Source: Hemibagrus wyckioides (lineage: Eukaryota; Chordata; Actinopteri; Siluriformes; Bagridae). Taken from it: a stretch of 64,000 nt of DNA. Below the pieces are notes generated by a model. The model ran no database searches, was not told where the DNA came from, and saw nothing but the letters and a program-made list of their open reading frames with translations. A program made the position numbers and the translations under genes. The stretch lies in the NCBI RefSeq assembly GCF_019097595.1, contig NC_080718.1, positions 23,298,157 through 23,362,156 of the forward strand, in the 5' to 3' direction. Of this stretch, positions 33,010 through 45,399 are shown piece after piece (position 1 is the stretch's first letter; the number at the start of each line of letters is the position of its first letter).

Positions 33010-35444
33010 GAACAAAGCAAGCATTAGTCATTAGTTTTCTATTTGTAGCTGCATGGCATGTCAACAGGTTCAACAATCAGACCTTTTTTTATTATTATTA
33101 TTATTTTAGGTTAGCGAGTTGATTTTAAACTAACTAGCTACATTCTGTCTTCATTCAGTCAGAAACTGATGAAATTGCAGGAGACACAAAACATCAGGTG
33201 ATCAGAAAAACAGCAATATAGAGGCATTATCCAAAATACTAGAGTAAAAACCAGAATGCCAAACAGGTACGCAAAGGCTGTGTGAATTATCATGCACTAA
33301 TACCTGAATTAATACTTTCTTAAATATGAACTAATGATAAGTTACTAACTAATCAACTAAGCTTAACTACAACAAAGACTCATACGTGAATAAATACCAC
33401 TTTAAGTTAGTTAAATAATGTAGTAATTAACACAAAAGGGTAAAATAAATTAAACATGCTCTATCTAAGACCAAAACACTGTTAAATAATATTATAACAG
33501 ACTGTTATTAGATAACAGTGTGCACTAAATGAATAAATCTGCCTGTATTCATTTCACCCTTATGGGTAAAGGAGCAGGTCCAAGCCACCCAGAGCACGTA
33601 CCACATGTACTACAGGATATGACGGGAAACACAATGAATGATGAATGAAAGAACAACGTAAAATAGGTTGAGATTAAATTACGGGTGTTTCTATGTGCAT
33701 TAAGGAGGCTCGGTGTAAACTGAAGTGAAAGTAATCCAGCAATGTTCGTGTACACAGTTGAACTGCTTGAGGCAAATTAGACGAACAAATTAAATGATTC
33801 ATATTAAATAATTCATATACAGGTGGTCATTATTTACGTATGAATTTATTAGCCTGATAATGGCATAGTTAATGTTAGCTCTGCATTAATTAGTGATTTG
33901 TACATGCCTTAACTTACCTTTAGTACATATTTAAGTAAGTTTTAATGTGTACTGTTATTGAAACGTCATCCTAAGATTTTAAATGCCATACCCTATCACA
34001 TTACCAAATCATGAAACGAATTCATATCTGAAACGCCCATCCCTGACCAGCGATGTAAACACAAGGTCTAAACGCCTCACCCGGCAATTACATGACTGTT
34101 TTCATCTCAGAGCAGAGAAAATGCAAAGTGTGCAAATGCATTTCAACCTCAGGCATGAGAGCGAGCATCACTGATTTATGCATTATCCATAAATACATAA
34201 TGATACACTAATGCACTGTGACTAAACCTCCAATCCTGTAATACAGTGCAGTATTAAAATCAGGTTATACAAAACCATATCCTCCTATTCAAAACAGCAC
34301 AACTCAATGCATATTATTTTTTTAAAAAAAGATTTGCTTAGCCCAAGGACTTAATGTACTCCGGATGCCTGACACTGGAGCAAGCTGCCTAGCTGTAGCA
34401 TTCAGAACACGGAGGAACAAACACCATCCATCAATAAAATGCCAACGCTGTATGAAAGTGGACGTGATTTAGCGATACGCCTCCCTGCTTTCCCATAATC
34501 GGAGGGTTTAATGCAATACAGCAAGGCTTTAAACAGTGAAGCGGCACTCCATAAATCTAAACTGCAGCTTTGACCTCAAGTCTCTCTTTCTCTCTGCCTC
34601 TCGCCCCTTATGTGTGTGTATGACATGTCACCATAGTAACAGCTAATAAATCATGCCAATCATCTTCCCTAAGGCTACCCAGCCCTAAAGAGCTTCCAAA
34701 ACCACAAAAATAACCACCACTGCCATTGCATAACCACTGTAGTATTTACATCATTGGGAAATGATGGGAAAACTAATTTTGCCCAGATGTTGAAAGATGT
34801 ATAATCCTTTTAAACCTATACTACATCCTGCTGCAGCAACAGTTATTAAACATTATTAAAAGTTTCTCATTATGGTAATGATGACACTGACTAGCAAATG
34901 CAGTTATATAGCCTCATTTCTAAAACATTTCCCTACTGCATCCATCCTGTGTTAATGACGAGGAAACCTGGAAACAGAGTGAAAATCTATTCACTTTGAC
35001 TAATTAATCATCAATACTGTTTAAGGACCATCACATATCTATATCTAAAGGCTTCTCAAACCTGCCACAGGAGGAAAGGATTTCAAAATATTTCTGCCGG
35101 TGGGTATCGACATTTTATCATCTATCATTTAAGGAAACTCGTGGTGCTGTACATATATTTAAAAAACAAATGCCCAGAGCTACATATACCAACAAACCAA
35201 ATAAGTCTTCTGTCTATCCTACCTGCATTCTCAATTCTGATTGGACAGACAGTGTTGATCGATTTTCTATTTTCTAACAGCACCTCTAAGAAGTAGTTTT
35301 TCATATTTATTATTTTCATATTTTATATCTGTTTAACCTAGCATACTCGGAGCAATGTTTTCATAGAAAAGTTAAAAAAACAAAACAAAACAAAAAAAAA
35401 TTATTATTTTTTACACAAATGTTTCACAAAAGAAAAATGGTGAT
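33010..35444. other. Mostly single-copy intron block
   Basis: No repeats recognised between 33100 and 35300. 34340-34680 has mixed composition, contains a perfect RFX X-box and is a candidate conserved element. Nothing coding. Confidence 0.4.
34627..34640. promoter_or_regulatory. Perfect RFX X-box
   Basis: GTCACCATAGTAAC fits the X-box GTNRCC-N(0-3)-RGYAAC with a two-base spacer, the palindromic form bound by RFX dimers. Found in sequence without visible repeats. Function not shown. Confidence 0.35.
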
Positions 35445-35548
35445 AGCAAACTCGTTTCTTTTCTCTGAGTTGCACCAAGTGCTTATTAATAAGCATTTAA
35501 AATTTGATCTTCAACCACTACAACTCTGTGTAAGGTAAAAACAAAATG
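35445..35548 (+). repeat. Short repeat shared with 8540-8645, copy 2
   Basis: CTCTGAGTTGCACCAAGTGC, GCATTTAAAATTTGATC, CAACCA and TGTGTAAGGT in the same order as copy 1. Confidence 0.5.
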
Positions 35549-35679
35549 AAAGTCAGCCATAGCCTGACTAATTTTAGATCAGACCAAAAAAATTGTTCAT
35601 TTGTAATGCTCATTTTTTTATTTTTTGTTATTTTATTCATTTATTTATTTAGCATTTCTCTTTTTCTTCAAATTGAAAT

Positions 35680-35900
35680 GCATAATCAATGACGTGGTGA
35701 GGCTTTCTGTAAAGAGACATGGATTTAACATTCATGGAAGAAGTCTCCAGTGTCGGTGCTTTGTGTCATTAATTTTTTTTCACTATCCACATTGTACTTT
35801 CTTTAAAACACGAGAAGCAACAACTTTGTTAAAAAGTGAAAAAAAGGAGGATGCTGAGGGAATGATTGTGTATAGCGTATGTTAACATATTGTAAATCAT
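35680..35900 (+). repeat. Probable interspersed repeat (partner at 50340-50420)
   Basis: AGAGACATGGATTTAACATT, CATGGAAGAAGTCTCCAGTG, GTACTTTCTTTAAAACACG. The 50 kb site has AGAGACATTTATTTTACATT, TATGGGAGGAGTCTCGG and GTACTTTCTAAAG. Ends undefined. Confidence 0.45.
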
Positions 35901-37756
35901 AACAGGAAGTAACTTGCTTCACGGTTGCGCCACAGCTGTAAATATGAGTTAAACATATTATGTTTTACATACCAAATTAATGTGGTCTAAGAGGAATAAA
36001 GCACTTAACATTATGGTTAAGTCTGAAAGTAAATCTGTGTGTCAGCAGATTTCCAAACATTTGTTTGAAAAACAATTAGATTTCTTGCATGTAGTTAATA
36101 GATTTTTTTTTTTTTTAATAAACATCATCAAGGTTATCTGGGAACTGAGAGGCAGAAGAAAGTGAGAGCCAGTGTTGGCAGAAGAAAAGAACTGTTTTAA
36201 GTAGCGGCGTTTCGTTCCTGTGTTTTTCGTTCAGTGTTTTTAGCACTTACATACTGTTCATGTTCTATATCTTCACAGTACAAATGAAATTTTTCATAAA
36301 ACTTGTCCCTCCATAACATGTCTCTACACCACATTTTGAACCACAGATCTATTTAGAATGTATAAATAGTCTATCTGTCATTAGGAAATGGGTGAATAAT
36401 CCTCACTTAATGTTTCAGTGAACAACGAGAGTGTATTATAACAATTCCACCAAAAAAAAAAAAAAATCATCCTGGAAGTGAACACATCATTGTTCGCTTC
36501 CATGTAATGATTTAAGTTTTTTGTTTAAGTAGTAACATAGTGCTCTGGCATTAGACAGCATTAGAGCATTGACTGTGAAAAAGCATGTCACTGGTTGGAC
36601 GTATTAAACAAATACAGACTTGGTGTTGGGTCTGAATGAGAGAGCTTCTGATCCTGTACAAACTGGGCCATGATTCAGTGCAAACTTAAGAAACTAGTTC
36701 ACGAACGATATGATCGAACTGGGACTTGTCAGTTGTGAATGAAAGAAAAGAAGGAGACACGTCATTCATTCAGTTCAGACGTGAGTCTTGACAAGAGGAC
36801 AAGGGGATTGTGCTATGATATGAACAGAATGAAGCAATTTAGCACTGGAGACATTTGATATTTGTGCATGAAGCATAATCCCAGTTTCTGAGTATGTAAT
36901 AATTGATAATATTACACAATAAAAATAGATATAACAGATTATTTCTTCTTATTAATTACATTATTATTTAATGCTGTTGTCACTTGAGGTGAATACAGTT
37001 ATTAAACGCTATTTAATATACAGGGACTTATGATACATTTGTTGACATGTATAATTATAACAGCAACAAAAATAACAGCAAGAGTCATTGAATGAATCGG
37101 AACTAATCTGTTTGGTGAAAGGAATCAAAAGTCACTGGGATGAATCAAAATTTCTGCCGCTAGTTACAAGTTCTCCAAAATGCTTGAAAAAACCTACCAG
37201 CTGATTTACATGAGTAAATTGATAAAGATTTTATTTTAGTCATGCCTCTGCATCTGAACTGGTGCATGTCAGGTTGCCTAAAGTAATAATCATCAGAAGA
37301 ACATCAAATTCACCAAATTTGCTGATAGAGGCATAAAATAATTCACTGGATATTTGGGATTTTATTGTAATCTTTGTATAAAATGCATATACAGTATAGA
37401 TTTTAAAGCTGTGTTAAAGTGTTTTAACTGTCAGCCTGAGTTGTGAAAAATACAAAAATGCAGCATGTTTATCTTTCCATCCATTTAAGATTATAACAAA
37501 CATAAACCAACTTATAGCTTCATATTGATTGCCAATACTAGAAAATCCCTGACTGAAAATACCTTGAGACATACAGAAATGAACTAATACCTACATATAC
37601 ACAAAGGTGCATGATAAAAGAAACAGTGAAGCAGGCAATGACATTACTCCTATTCCACATTAGATTATTTAAACGTCATTGGCCGTTGGTGGAGCTTTAG
37701 TCAAGACTGATATTCTCAAATACATTAACACAGGATGAGTGACATGGGTAAGTGGT
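35901..37756. other. Intron; possible repeat at 36690-37175
   Basis: 36690-37175 starts with ACTAGTTCACGAACGATATG and ends near GAATGAATCGGAACTAATCT and CCGCTAGTTACAAG. I suspect an interspersed repeat from memory of fish sequence, but it has no second copy here and no clear ends. Confidence 0.3.
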
Positions 37757-37918
37757 TATGGTAGCTCAGATGGTGGACTTCTGATTGGAATGTCATGAAG
37801 GTCAGATCTCAACACCACCAATGCTGGGCCCTTAAGCAAGGCCATTAACCCTCAATTGCTCAGTTTAATAAATGAGATGAATGTATGTTGCTCTAGAGAA
37901 GAGTTTCTGCTAACCACC
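37757..37918 (+). mobile_element. tRNA-derived SINE
   Basis: Head ATGGTAGCTCAGATGGTGGA with damaged B box, then AATGCTGGGCCCTTAAGCAA, GGCCATTAACCCTCAATTGC and tail GTTGCTCTAGAGAAGAGTTT. Same family as 2076 and 63124. Confidence 0.75.
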
Positions 37919-38300
37919 AAAACCACAAGAGGTTCCTTGTACCCTAAAAGATGGTGGGACCAGTCGAGTAGTGCTAGAGGACTGGAAGGAGCATAGTGTA
38001 GTATAGAACGTGGTAAATGCTTTGAGGTAAGTAGGTGCTGGTCTGTATTTGGTGGCGTCGGTACAGGCTTCAGTGTTTTAAATCAACAGGCAGCTGTAAG
38101 AAGCCAGTGGAGAGAGTGTTGCAATGGGGTGGGGTGGGAGAACTCAGGAAGGTTGAAAACAAGTCGCGTGCAATCAAACCGCTTTCCAGTTTTGTGTGGA
38201 ATTGGAACGAAACTATCTCTCTCTTAGCCGGTTTTGGTCTGCAGTGATCTCACCCACTCAAACGAACCACAGCACCAGGGTTTGATTTAAATGGATTACT
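37919..38300 (+). repeat. Teleost interspersed repeat fragment
   Basis: GATGGTGGGACCAGTCGAGT, GTAGGTGCTGGTCTGTATTT, CAGCTGTAAGAAGCCAGTGG and GTGGGAGAACTCAGGAAGG match a word order I recall from teleost repeats (usually AGCCAGTGGAG, GGGAGAACT and AGGTTGAA). The part after 38180 has different character (CAAACGAACCACAGCACC) and may be another fragment. Confidence 0.5.
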
Positions 38301-39608
38301 GTGTATGTTAAATCACCCTAAGTGACATACTAGTAGAAAGCAGAATATGCAAGGTATTTTGCGTACTGTAGACGATGCAGTTAGTGTCAGTAGGCCTAAA
38401 GGTAGCTGCCCTTTTTGGAGCCATTTCAAGTAGGCGGTTTTCAACATTCACTGGGTAATTCTCTGTGAAATAACCTTCTACAAGGGCAGTGCCTGAGGCA
38501 ATCGATACTGTAGGTGTGTGCTGCCAGAGAGCAGAGCAAGATTTGGCCATTTATTTATACCTGTATAGTGAGAAGTGCCACGCACTAAACAATCCTTTCG
38601 GCCTAGCTCACAGGAAGACAGAGCGGCAATCGAGACATTGTTGTACCTACACACAGACCTCTGTCATGCTTAACACCCTTTCAAAGTAAAAAAAAAAGGA
38701 AATAAAAGTGCTCCACTGCCCTTGAACTAGTATCTATACCTCTAATGTGTTTGATCAGTGGACCATCAGTTCTCACACGTTTTGACATCACTTTTTTTCT
38801 TTCATTCTATCCCCTTCACTGCAAATAATTTGACAGGTACAAGAAAGTTGTAAAATGCCTAACCTCCATATAGACAGCAAGGAAATATACTTAAATAAAA
38901 TCAAGGCACAGATATACTCAGAGTTTACCCTGTGGCTTATCTAAATAACTGAGTGACAATTAAATGTCCCGGGCATCCAAACCAGAATGTTTGGGTATTT
39001 TCATGGCTTCATTTACTGAAGTACCACCCAAGTATGTGTACCAATTTGTTGTGAATGTTATCTAAAGAAAGCTTGAATGCAACTACAAATTGCCCATCTG
39101 ATTGCACTACTCCAAAGTAATTCTCAAACAGTTAGGGCACAATGGTGCATTTCTGCCTCATCCTATTCAACATGTACTGAGGAAGACAGTAAATAGGTCT
39201 AGACAGCGTTATTCAGCGTAGACAGCAACCATAAAAGGAAATTATTACAACACAGTAAACTGATTCCTATAAGTGACTAGGGGTTCGGATGAAGTGCTCA
39301 GTGGTAGGTTTTGCATGTTCAGATAAACACAACATGCTTTTGATCACAAAAGTCTGGATAAGCAACTAAATACAGCTCAATATTTCCTTTTTATCACAGA
39401 ACAATTAGTAATTAGTTTATGGCTATAAATAAGGCTCGTAGCACTTCAGGTTCCACTTTATAGCATGCAGTTTTTTTCTTCTTGTTTCACTAATAAATAT
39501 TTCCATTCAATCCTGATCACTCTAATGGAAGTCTATAAGATCAATTTGGATGCACATTCAAATCAAATTAATTGATATAATAATATTACTGACCTCATAC
39601 AGGGAAAC
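38301..39608. other. Intron, no gene seen
   Basis: Single-copy-looking. Open frames at 38308-38689 on both strands lack splice context and family resemblance. Confidence 0.4.
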
Positions 39609-39713
39609 TGTAGAAAAATGTAGAAAAGTACAAATATAAAGTTAACAAAACAGAAAAGTAGAGAAGTAGAAATATTAAGTTAAAAAATGTAGAAAAGTAG
39701 AAATATGAAGTTA
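39609..39713 (+). repeat. Short degenerate minisatellite
   Basis: Three imperfect copies of a unit built on AATGTAGAAAAGTAGAAATA and TGAAGTTA, spacing 40-50 bp. Confidence 0.7.
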
Positions 39714-39984
39714 TGTTATAAAAAAGTGTTTTCTTCAACTGGTGAGCAGAATAAAACAAAACTATATATTAAGCAACATCTTAAAATTTTGCTTTTTACT
39801 CAAGATGTCTTTATCTAATTAAATGTGTTTGAAGATATCCCACGATCAAAGAAATCCAAAGTCCAAAGCTCACACCGTCATTCATGATCCTAAACTCGGC
39901 ACACATTACTTGCACGTAACTTCATTCTCAATCTTATATAGAAACTACACAACCCAGTAACACAAAGCCCTGCAGAACGTGATG

Positions 39985-40410
39985 TGCTTATCTGAGCTTA
40001 TCTCCAATCTTTGCTCAACATTTATAACAGATGATGCAGTACCAAAGCTGCTAACATCATTAAGGACTCTACCCAACCTGCTAACTGTCTGTTCATCCTG
40101 TTGCTATCAGACAGGAGTTCGCGATCAGGAGTCTGATGACTTCTCAGGAGGAGCTTTTTCCCTCAGGATATCGGACTCCTCAACATGGACACGTCCACCA
40201 TATGAATCCCTTAGAAGATTTCTTTACTTTATTGTGTGATTCTGCAATACTGCACTTTCACTTTAATTACATGTGACACAACTATACATCATACTCTACC
40301 GTTAATACATGTAACATGTAGTCAAGTAATTGCACATCATTTCACTGTAAGCTGTATACTTATACTATATATAACTGTGTACGTGACAAAAACTTTTGAA
40401 TCCATTAAAT
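39985..40410 (+). mobile_element. 3' end of a decayed non-LTR retrotransposon
   Basis: 40050-40200 holds TTAAGGACTCTACCCAACCT, CTGTTCATCCTGTTGCTATC and CTTCTCAGGAGGAGC, matching the end of ORF2 in many fish LINEs (a region ending with PSGRRYR-like residues); one frame here still reads LFILLLSDRSSRS. A 3' untranslated part follows and ends with TGTGTACGTGACAAAAAC at 40376-40394. A similar 3' end is at 57955-58420. 5'-truncated, as usual for LINE copies. Confidence 0.65.
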
Positions 40411-40508
40411 GTGATGGTCAATACTATACAAAAGTATGTTTCTACCTTCTGCTTTCTTCCTTGTCTTATTTGTCTTTACACATTAATTTGATTCTTAAAT
40501 ATGATATA

Positions 40509-41000
40509 CAGTGGAACCTGGGCATGAAAATTCGAATTGTGATACAAATTTTCCCATAAGAAATAAAGTAAATGCAGAAAATCTGCCAAATTTTCAAGGA
40601 TCAAGTGTCCTGACAGGAAGTCATGCCACCAAGTTTGGGCTAAAAATAGAACAAACCACCCACGCCAGCAATCTGTCCAAAAAAATAAAATTGTGAAAAA
40701 TCACGTAGCTTTTGAACACGTGCAGAAGGCAACGTTGGTATGGTGGGTTGACCCTTTCGAAACAGATTGCTGACTGAAAAAAAAAATTGTAAATTCGTAA
40801 ACTTGCTTCATTTGGTTTTGCTTGGCTTTCCACTAACGCACGTTTTGAATGGCTCCCCGATGTACGCGCAACTTAGCCCGGCATTCGGTCCAGTTTGTTC
40901 ATATGCTGAAAATGCTTTGTGTTCCGATGCAAATTTCTTGCACAATTACAATTCGTAAGCGAAAATTCATAAGGGAGGGCATTCGCATGCCAAGGTTACA
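40509..41000. mobile_element. Tigger-like (pogo-type mariner) MITE, about 490 bp
   Basis: The left end CAGTGGAACCTGGGCATG follows TATA; the right end carries GCATTCGCATGCCAAGGTTA, whose complement TAACCTTGGCATGCGAATGC aligns with the left end. Interior words repeat near both ends (AAATTCGTAA, AATTCGTAAGCGAAAATTC). CpG words are unusual for the region and suggest a different origin. No transposase frame. Confidence 0.6.
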
Positions 41001-41274
41001 TATGCATTCATATGCCAAGGATACTATATAAAACCCCAAACCCAGATGTGGATTTTCCCCAAACATTTGCCACTAAATTGAAAGCACACAATTGTCCAAG
41101 GATGTCTTTGTATGCTTCCACTTCTCCAAGCGTATTCCTTACTCTCCCACAGCTCACCTCACCCCAATCAACTTTCAATTAGACCCAGGATGTACAACCA
41201 TGTACCTGGAGCTTTACCCTGCTGTACGCGAGAACCTTTTAATTTCACTTTTACAATCCCTTATTGGCTAACTC
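41001..41274. other. Intron, no gene seen
   Basis: Short interval; the word CATATGCCAAGGATAC just right of the MITE echoes its right end and may be a remnant of it. Confidence 0.35.
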
Positions 41275-41420
41275 AGAGGTGTCCAATTTAATCCGCCAAG
41301 GATAAATGTGGTCAACTGAGCAGGAGTTACAGATAGACAGCTGTTTAATCAGATGATCTTGGTCTTAAAATCAAAAATCAGGGGTCACTTCTGCTTGGTT
41401 GGAATAAAAATAAAAACTGC
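41275..41420. mobile_element. Decayed short MITE with inverted arms
   Basis: GCAGGAGTTAC at 41320-41330 and GTCACTTCTGC at 41383-41393 are imperfect inverted arms. Flanking words AGGTGTCCAATTTAATCC and CTGCTTGGTTGGAATAAAAA match a short hairpin repeat frequent in fish (GGTGTCCAATC ends, CTGCTTGGTTGGAATGAAAA). Confidence 0.5.
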
Positions 41421-43186
41421 TTTCATGCTAATCAGATTTGACAAACTAGAACTGATTTGTGCTACAATGAAAAATACTCTGCAGAACAGTCTTCAGGTCT
41501 ACTGCATACACTCTCATACTTTAACTTGAGCAGTGCCCAGGACCTATAAAGCCATTGTCCACCCACGGACTCTATCAAGAGTTTTGCACAATTGCAGATA
41601 AATGCTACTGACGTCAGAACTGATTATGTCCAAAGCTTATCGCTAATGGTATATTGATTACGCTTTCTGACCTCTCACAACACCAATCTTAGACCTATAC
41701 ACTTAATAGTATGATGTAATTCCTCCCCAGGGTATACGCTTTGTAAATCTATTGTATTTCATTCACTTTGGTCTCCTCCCTTTTGCTCTGCCTACTGGGC
41801 CAAGGCCAATATTATGCAGACGGAAGCACACGGGCTTCAGCTCATTTGTAATTTCACAGCAGTCAGAGAGAAAATGCCATCTAAGTGCCACCACTCTAGT
41901 GATTAAGGTGATATTGACAGCTGAATTAATTCCAGATTGGTCCATATGAGACTCTCTTGGACCAGATCGTACAAATGGAAGCGATTCGCATTTTGCCTTC
42001 CTCGTATTCATTTAAAATTCCTCTCTTTTTTTTCACATGAAATTGTGCTTAGCATTCACAGCAGCACCCAATCTGTCTTCTTTCTCATTTTACACAGAGT
42101 ACTGTAAAAGTAACAATGCAAGAAAATGACAAATTCCATCTTGATAAGGTGGTGATATACAGTAGCTCCAGTGCCTCTATGCAAGCTGTTGAAAATGATG
42201 ATCAAAGTTAACAGGCAGTGCAGAATGATAATTAAAATCCAGGACACAGGGCTACTGCAATTCTGCTGTCAAAGCCGTAGCCGGAGTGTGTCAGCTTGCA
42301 TCAGTCAACGCCTGTCAGGGGGCTGACGCAAATACCAGGAATCACAGCCTCACCGTTCTTTTCCTGACAGCCACCAAGGCAAAGCTTTGCCCCCTGAGGA
42401 TCAACGCTCTCATCACACTGTGTGCTCTTGCTGACAAATGTCCACTATATAAGGAAAGACTGGCTATAATGCTAAGTGAGCATGATGTTTAAATCAGTCT
42501 CAGGCACACACAAACTAACAAACTACTGACAACAAACACCGAGAGGACATGATTAATGCAGTAGCGAATTCACTTGGAAAAATGCCAAATCACTTAAAAG
42601 GGGAAAGGATGTACAAAGCACAAAATACCTTCGCTCCAATTAGGCTTGTGCGATATCGACCTTTTCCAGCTTGTGATTTACTATTAAAAAAATCACGATT
42701 AACAATTGAATCGTCCAGAACTAATAGCTTAAAAAAACAGGAAAATTAACATTTGGACCATTTCAGGTTAAAGGAAAGTAAAAGCATAATAACCAGCTGT
42801 GCACTTTCTGTGGTTAAATGGTTTAATGCATTTCCTCACTGGCAGCAGCAATTGTGACACCTCAGCTGGATGGTGGATTTTGGGTTATTCTGCTGGCCAT
42901 TAAACAGTAAAAAAAAGTTAATTACTGAATAAAGCTTCCTAATGTCACTTTTAAATTATCATTACCGTTCATTTGTTGGGTTGACACTTATTGTAGCACT
43001 TCTTATTTGAACCTTTGTTAAAGAACTATTTAATCTTATTAGTGCAAAAAATTCCCTAGCCCTTCTATTTCTATTTCAGCTCAAAAACATTTATGGCCAT
43101 TTTTTTGGATATTATCTAAGAATATTAGATATAAAGAATATTAGCCAAATCAAACATAAGCAATCATAAATATGCTGAATAGATCT
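41421..43186. other. Intron; candidate conserved block at 41750-42010
   Basis: No repeats seen. Within 41900-41940 GTGATTAAGGTGATATTGAC and AGCTGAATTAATTCCAG combine TGACAGCTG (TALE plus E-box core) with AATTAATT. Short open frames at 41752-42492 have no splice context. Confidence 0.35.
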
Positions 43187-43442
43187 TCCATCCATCCGTC
43201 TTCTGTACTGCTTATTCTACACAATGGTCACACAGAGCCCAGAGTCTTTCCCACAGGACTCTGGGGATGGGTGCCAACCCAACGCAGGGCACAATCACAC
43301 TTCGGATAATTTAGAGATGACCATCAATCTACAAAGTATGTCTTCGGACGTGGTGGAGCAAACCAGAGTACCCAGAGAAAAACTCCTAAGCACAGGAAGG
43401 ACAGGAAAACTCTACACACACAGGGCAAAGGCAGGAAACAAT
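43187..43442 (+). repeat. Teleost interspersed repeat (family B), copy 2
   Basis: CATCCATCCGTCTTCTGTAC, TGCTTATTC, GGGTGCCAACCCAACGCAGG, TTTAGAGATGACCATCAATC, GAGTACCCAGAGAAAAACTC and CTCTACACACACAGGGC. Same family and orientation as 19555-19806, and covering the same part. Confidence 0.8.
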
Positions 43443-45364
43443 GACTAACCCCAGATATGCAGGGAAAATGACCCCCACTACCTGGATCATGTGTCATTTT
43501 ATTACAAAGAAAAACTAATACTTCAGTGCTAAATTCTATGCAAAAAGTGTAAAGGTTGCCAGGTCTGGTAATATAATATACTCATAAAATCCATCATGTA
43601 GAAATGAATCTAATGTAAATCGTAATATTGCACAAGTCTACTTCTAGCAGTGGTTCATTTTGCTTTGCACTGCATTCATCTACTGTAAGTGACCCACAAA
43701 AATAGCAATCATCTGATTTATAATCCAGCGGAGTCTCCTACTCAGTGTGCTAATAATTAGTGCTCCCATAAGACATTCCTACTGTAAAAGATGAATGCTA
43801 AAGAAAACACAGCTAACCAAACAACATTTCTACTGTACATTCCCTTTTAAATCACATATAGCCTCTTATAGTCACGTGACTTTAGCTTCACCCTTGTAAA
43901 GATCCAGTGTGACCGCTGCTATATGGTGTCACAGCAGCATGACAAGTGTCTCTCCACACATCCATTCAGTTGCACAGCTGGACAGAGGGAAAGCTATTAC
44001 TTCTTTACTCTATAAATGAGTCTATAAATGTTTCCAGGTCATTGCATTCCCTGTCTTTGTACAAAAGGCACTCGAGTGATGTAGCTGTCCATCGAGGTGA
44101 TATGTTCAGTGATGGATTGTGTCTCCTGGACTTTAATCATGACTTAAATGTCCTTCACATATCTGAACCAACAAGTCTGTTTTTTTTCTCAGGAAGATGC
44201 TCCGGGCTGCTCCTTTCCTGCTTCTCCATTTGTTTCTTAAACAGCTTTGCGCTGATGAGAAACACCAGTGAAGACATGCACAGCTGTGTTTCAGGTTATA
44301 GAAAAATATCTTTAATTAGAAATTAGTAAGCTATCAGTCAGCTATATAGAGTGTTATCCTGGGTCAAGATCCAATCCCAGAGCTTCAAAGTCTTAATTGG
44401 ATACAGCATCTGAATGAACAGGCTCATCTGAAGTGTACATAAATTAGGGTATCGAGATATTAAAGAGACTGGGCAATCAAATCAATCAACATTTGCTACA
44501 CGAGTCGAACAACAAGCAGCAACTGAAAGCTTTTGGCTATAACCCACATTGGCAGTGAATCACAGGGAAGGTGTGAAGCAGAACTGATATAACAGAAAGA
44601 GTGGCAGAAAAAGAAGAACCCGGAGATCACAGTTATCCACTGTGTTATCCTTTATGTGGCTGGAGTGTCTGACGAGCTCAGAAAGATTTTCAACACTGTA
44701 CATCCTCTTGCTTTGTTGTTCAAACTCCAAACCAAGCCCAAACAGACATCTGTACTGACAAAAACAACCGGATGAAACAGATACTTCATAACCACTTCAT
44801 GGCCCTCAGCTTAAGCCTGAGTAAAAGTTTTTATCTACATTTCTATTTCAAAGAATTCTTTTTTGTGTATGGATTTTTTAGATCGATCTTAGAGCTCCCA
44901 CTATCTAAGATATTGATCTCAGAGCTCTAAGTGTTGTTGATACCCTATATACATTCAGCTCAAACTTGTAAAGGTTCAGTTACTTAAAATTACTGCTCAC
45001 AAAGTTCCTGAATAAGGGACTAACATGGCAGAATGGTGACAGCAATTTCCTTTAATTGTTTAACTATTAATGATTCGTTTCTGGCAGTGTAACACACTCA
45101 GAGGAAACTGCTATGATGCTCACAACTGGTTAGTACCACTGTGATTGACAGGTGACTGAAAGTATCCATCCCTCCATCCCTCCTATTATTAGAACACAGC
45201 CAAATTTGATTCCTTTGCCTCCAGTCATGGGATGGTTTTGGCATCAGTGGGATTCAACCTTGCAATTCTACAACAATAGGGTGATTAAGCACATTTCTGT
45301 TGGTCACTCAGAAACCACTTCAGCTTAAATGGTTATATTTTGGTTTGTAAAGGCATATTAATAG
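43443..45364. other. Intron, mostly single-copy
   Basis: No repeats recognised. The open frame at 43946-44326 crosses a strong acceptor-like tract; see the small frame at 44193-44271. Confidence 0.4.
44193..44271 (+). other. Small signal-peptide-like frame after an acceptor, doubtful
   Basis: A tract ending TCTGTTTTTTTTCTCAG is followed by GAAG and an ATG whose 24-codon frame reads MLRAAPFLLLHLFLKQLCAD and ends at TGA (44269-44271). N-terminal positive residue, hydrophobic core and polar end look like a secretion signal. Only a weak donor (CCA|GTGAAG) precedes the stop, and the strand is opposite to exons A and B. Most likely chance. Confidence 0.15.
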
Positions 45365-45399
45365 GATGAAGAAGAAGAAGAAGAAGAAGAAGAAGAAGA
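45365..45399. repeat. (GAA)n microsatellite
   Basis: About eleven GAA/AAG units, pure. GAA tracts can form triplex DNA when longer. Confidence 0.95.

Noticed and set aside
43946..44326. 126-residue open frame on the plus strand
   Set aside because: It crosses an in-frame poly-T acceptor-like tract, has no known motif and no start context; probably chance.
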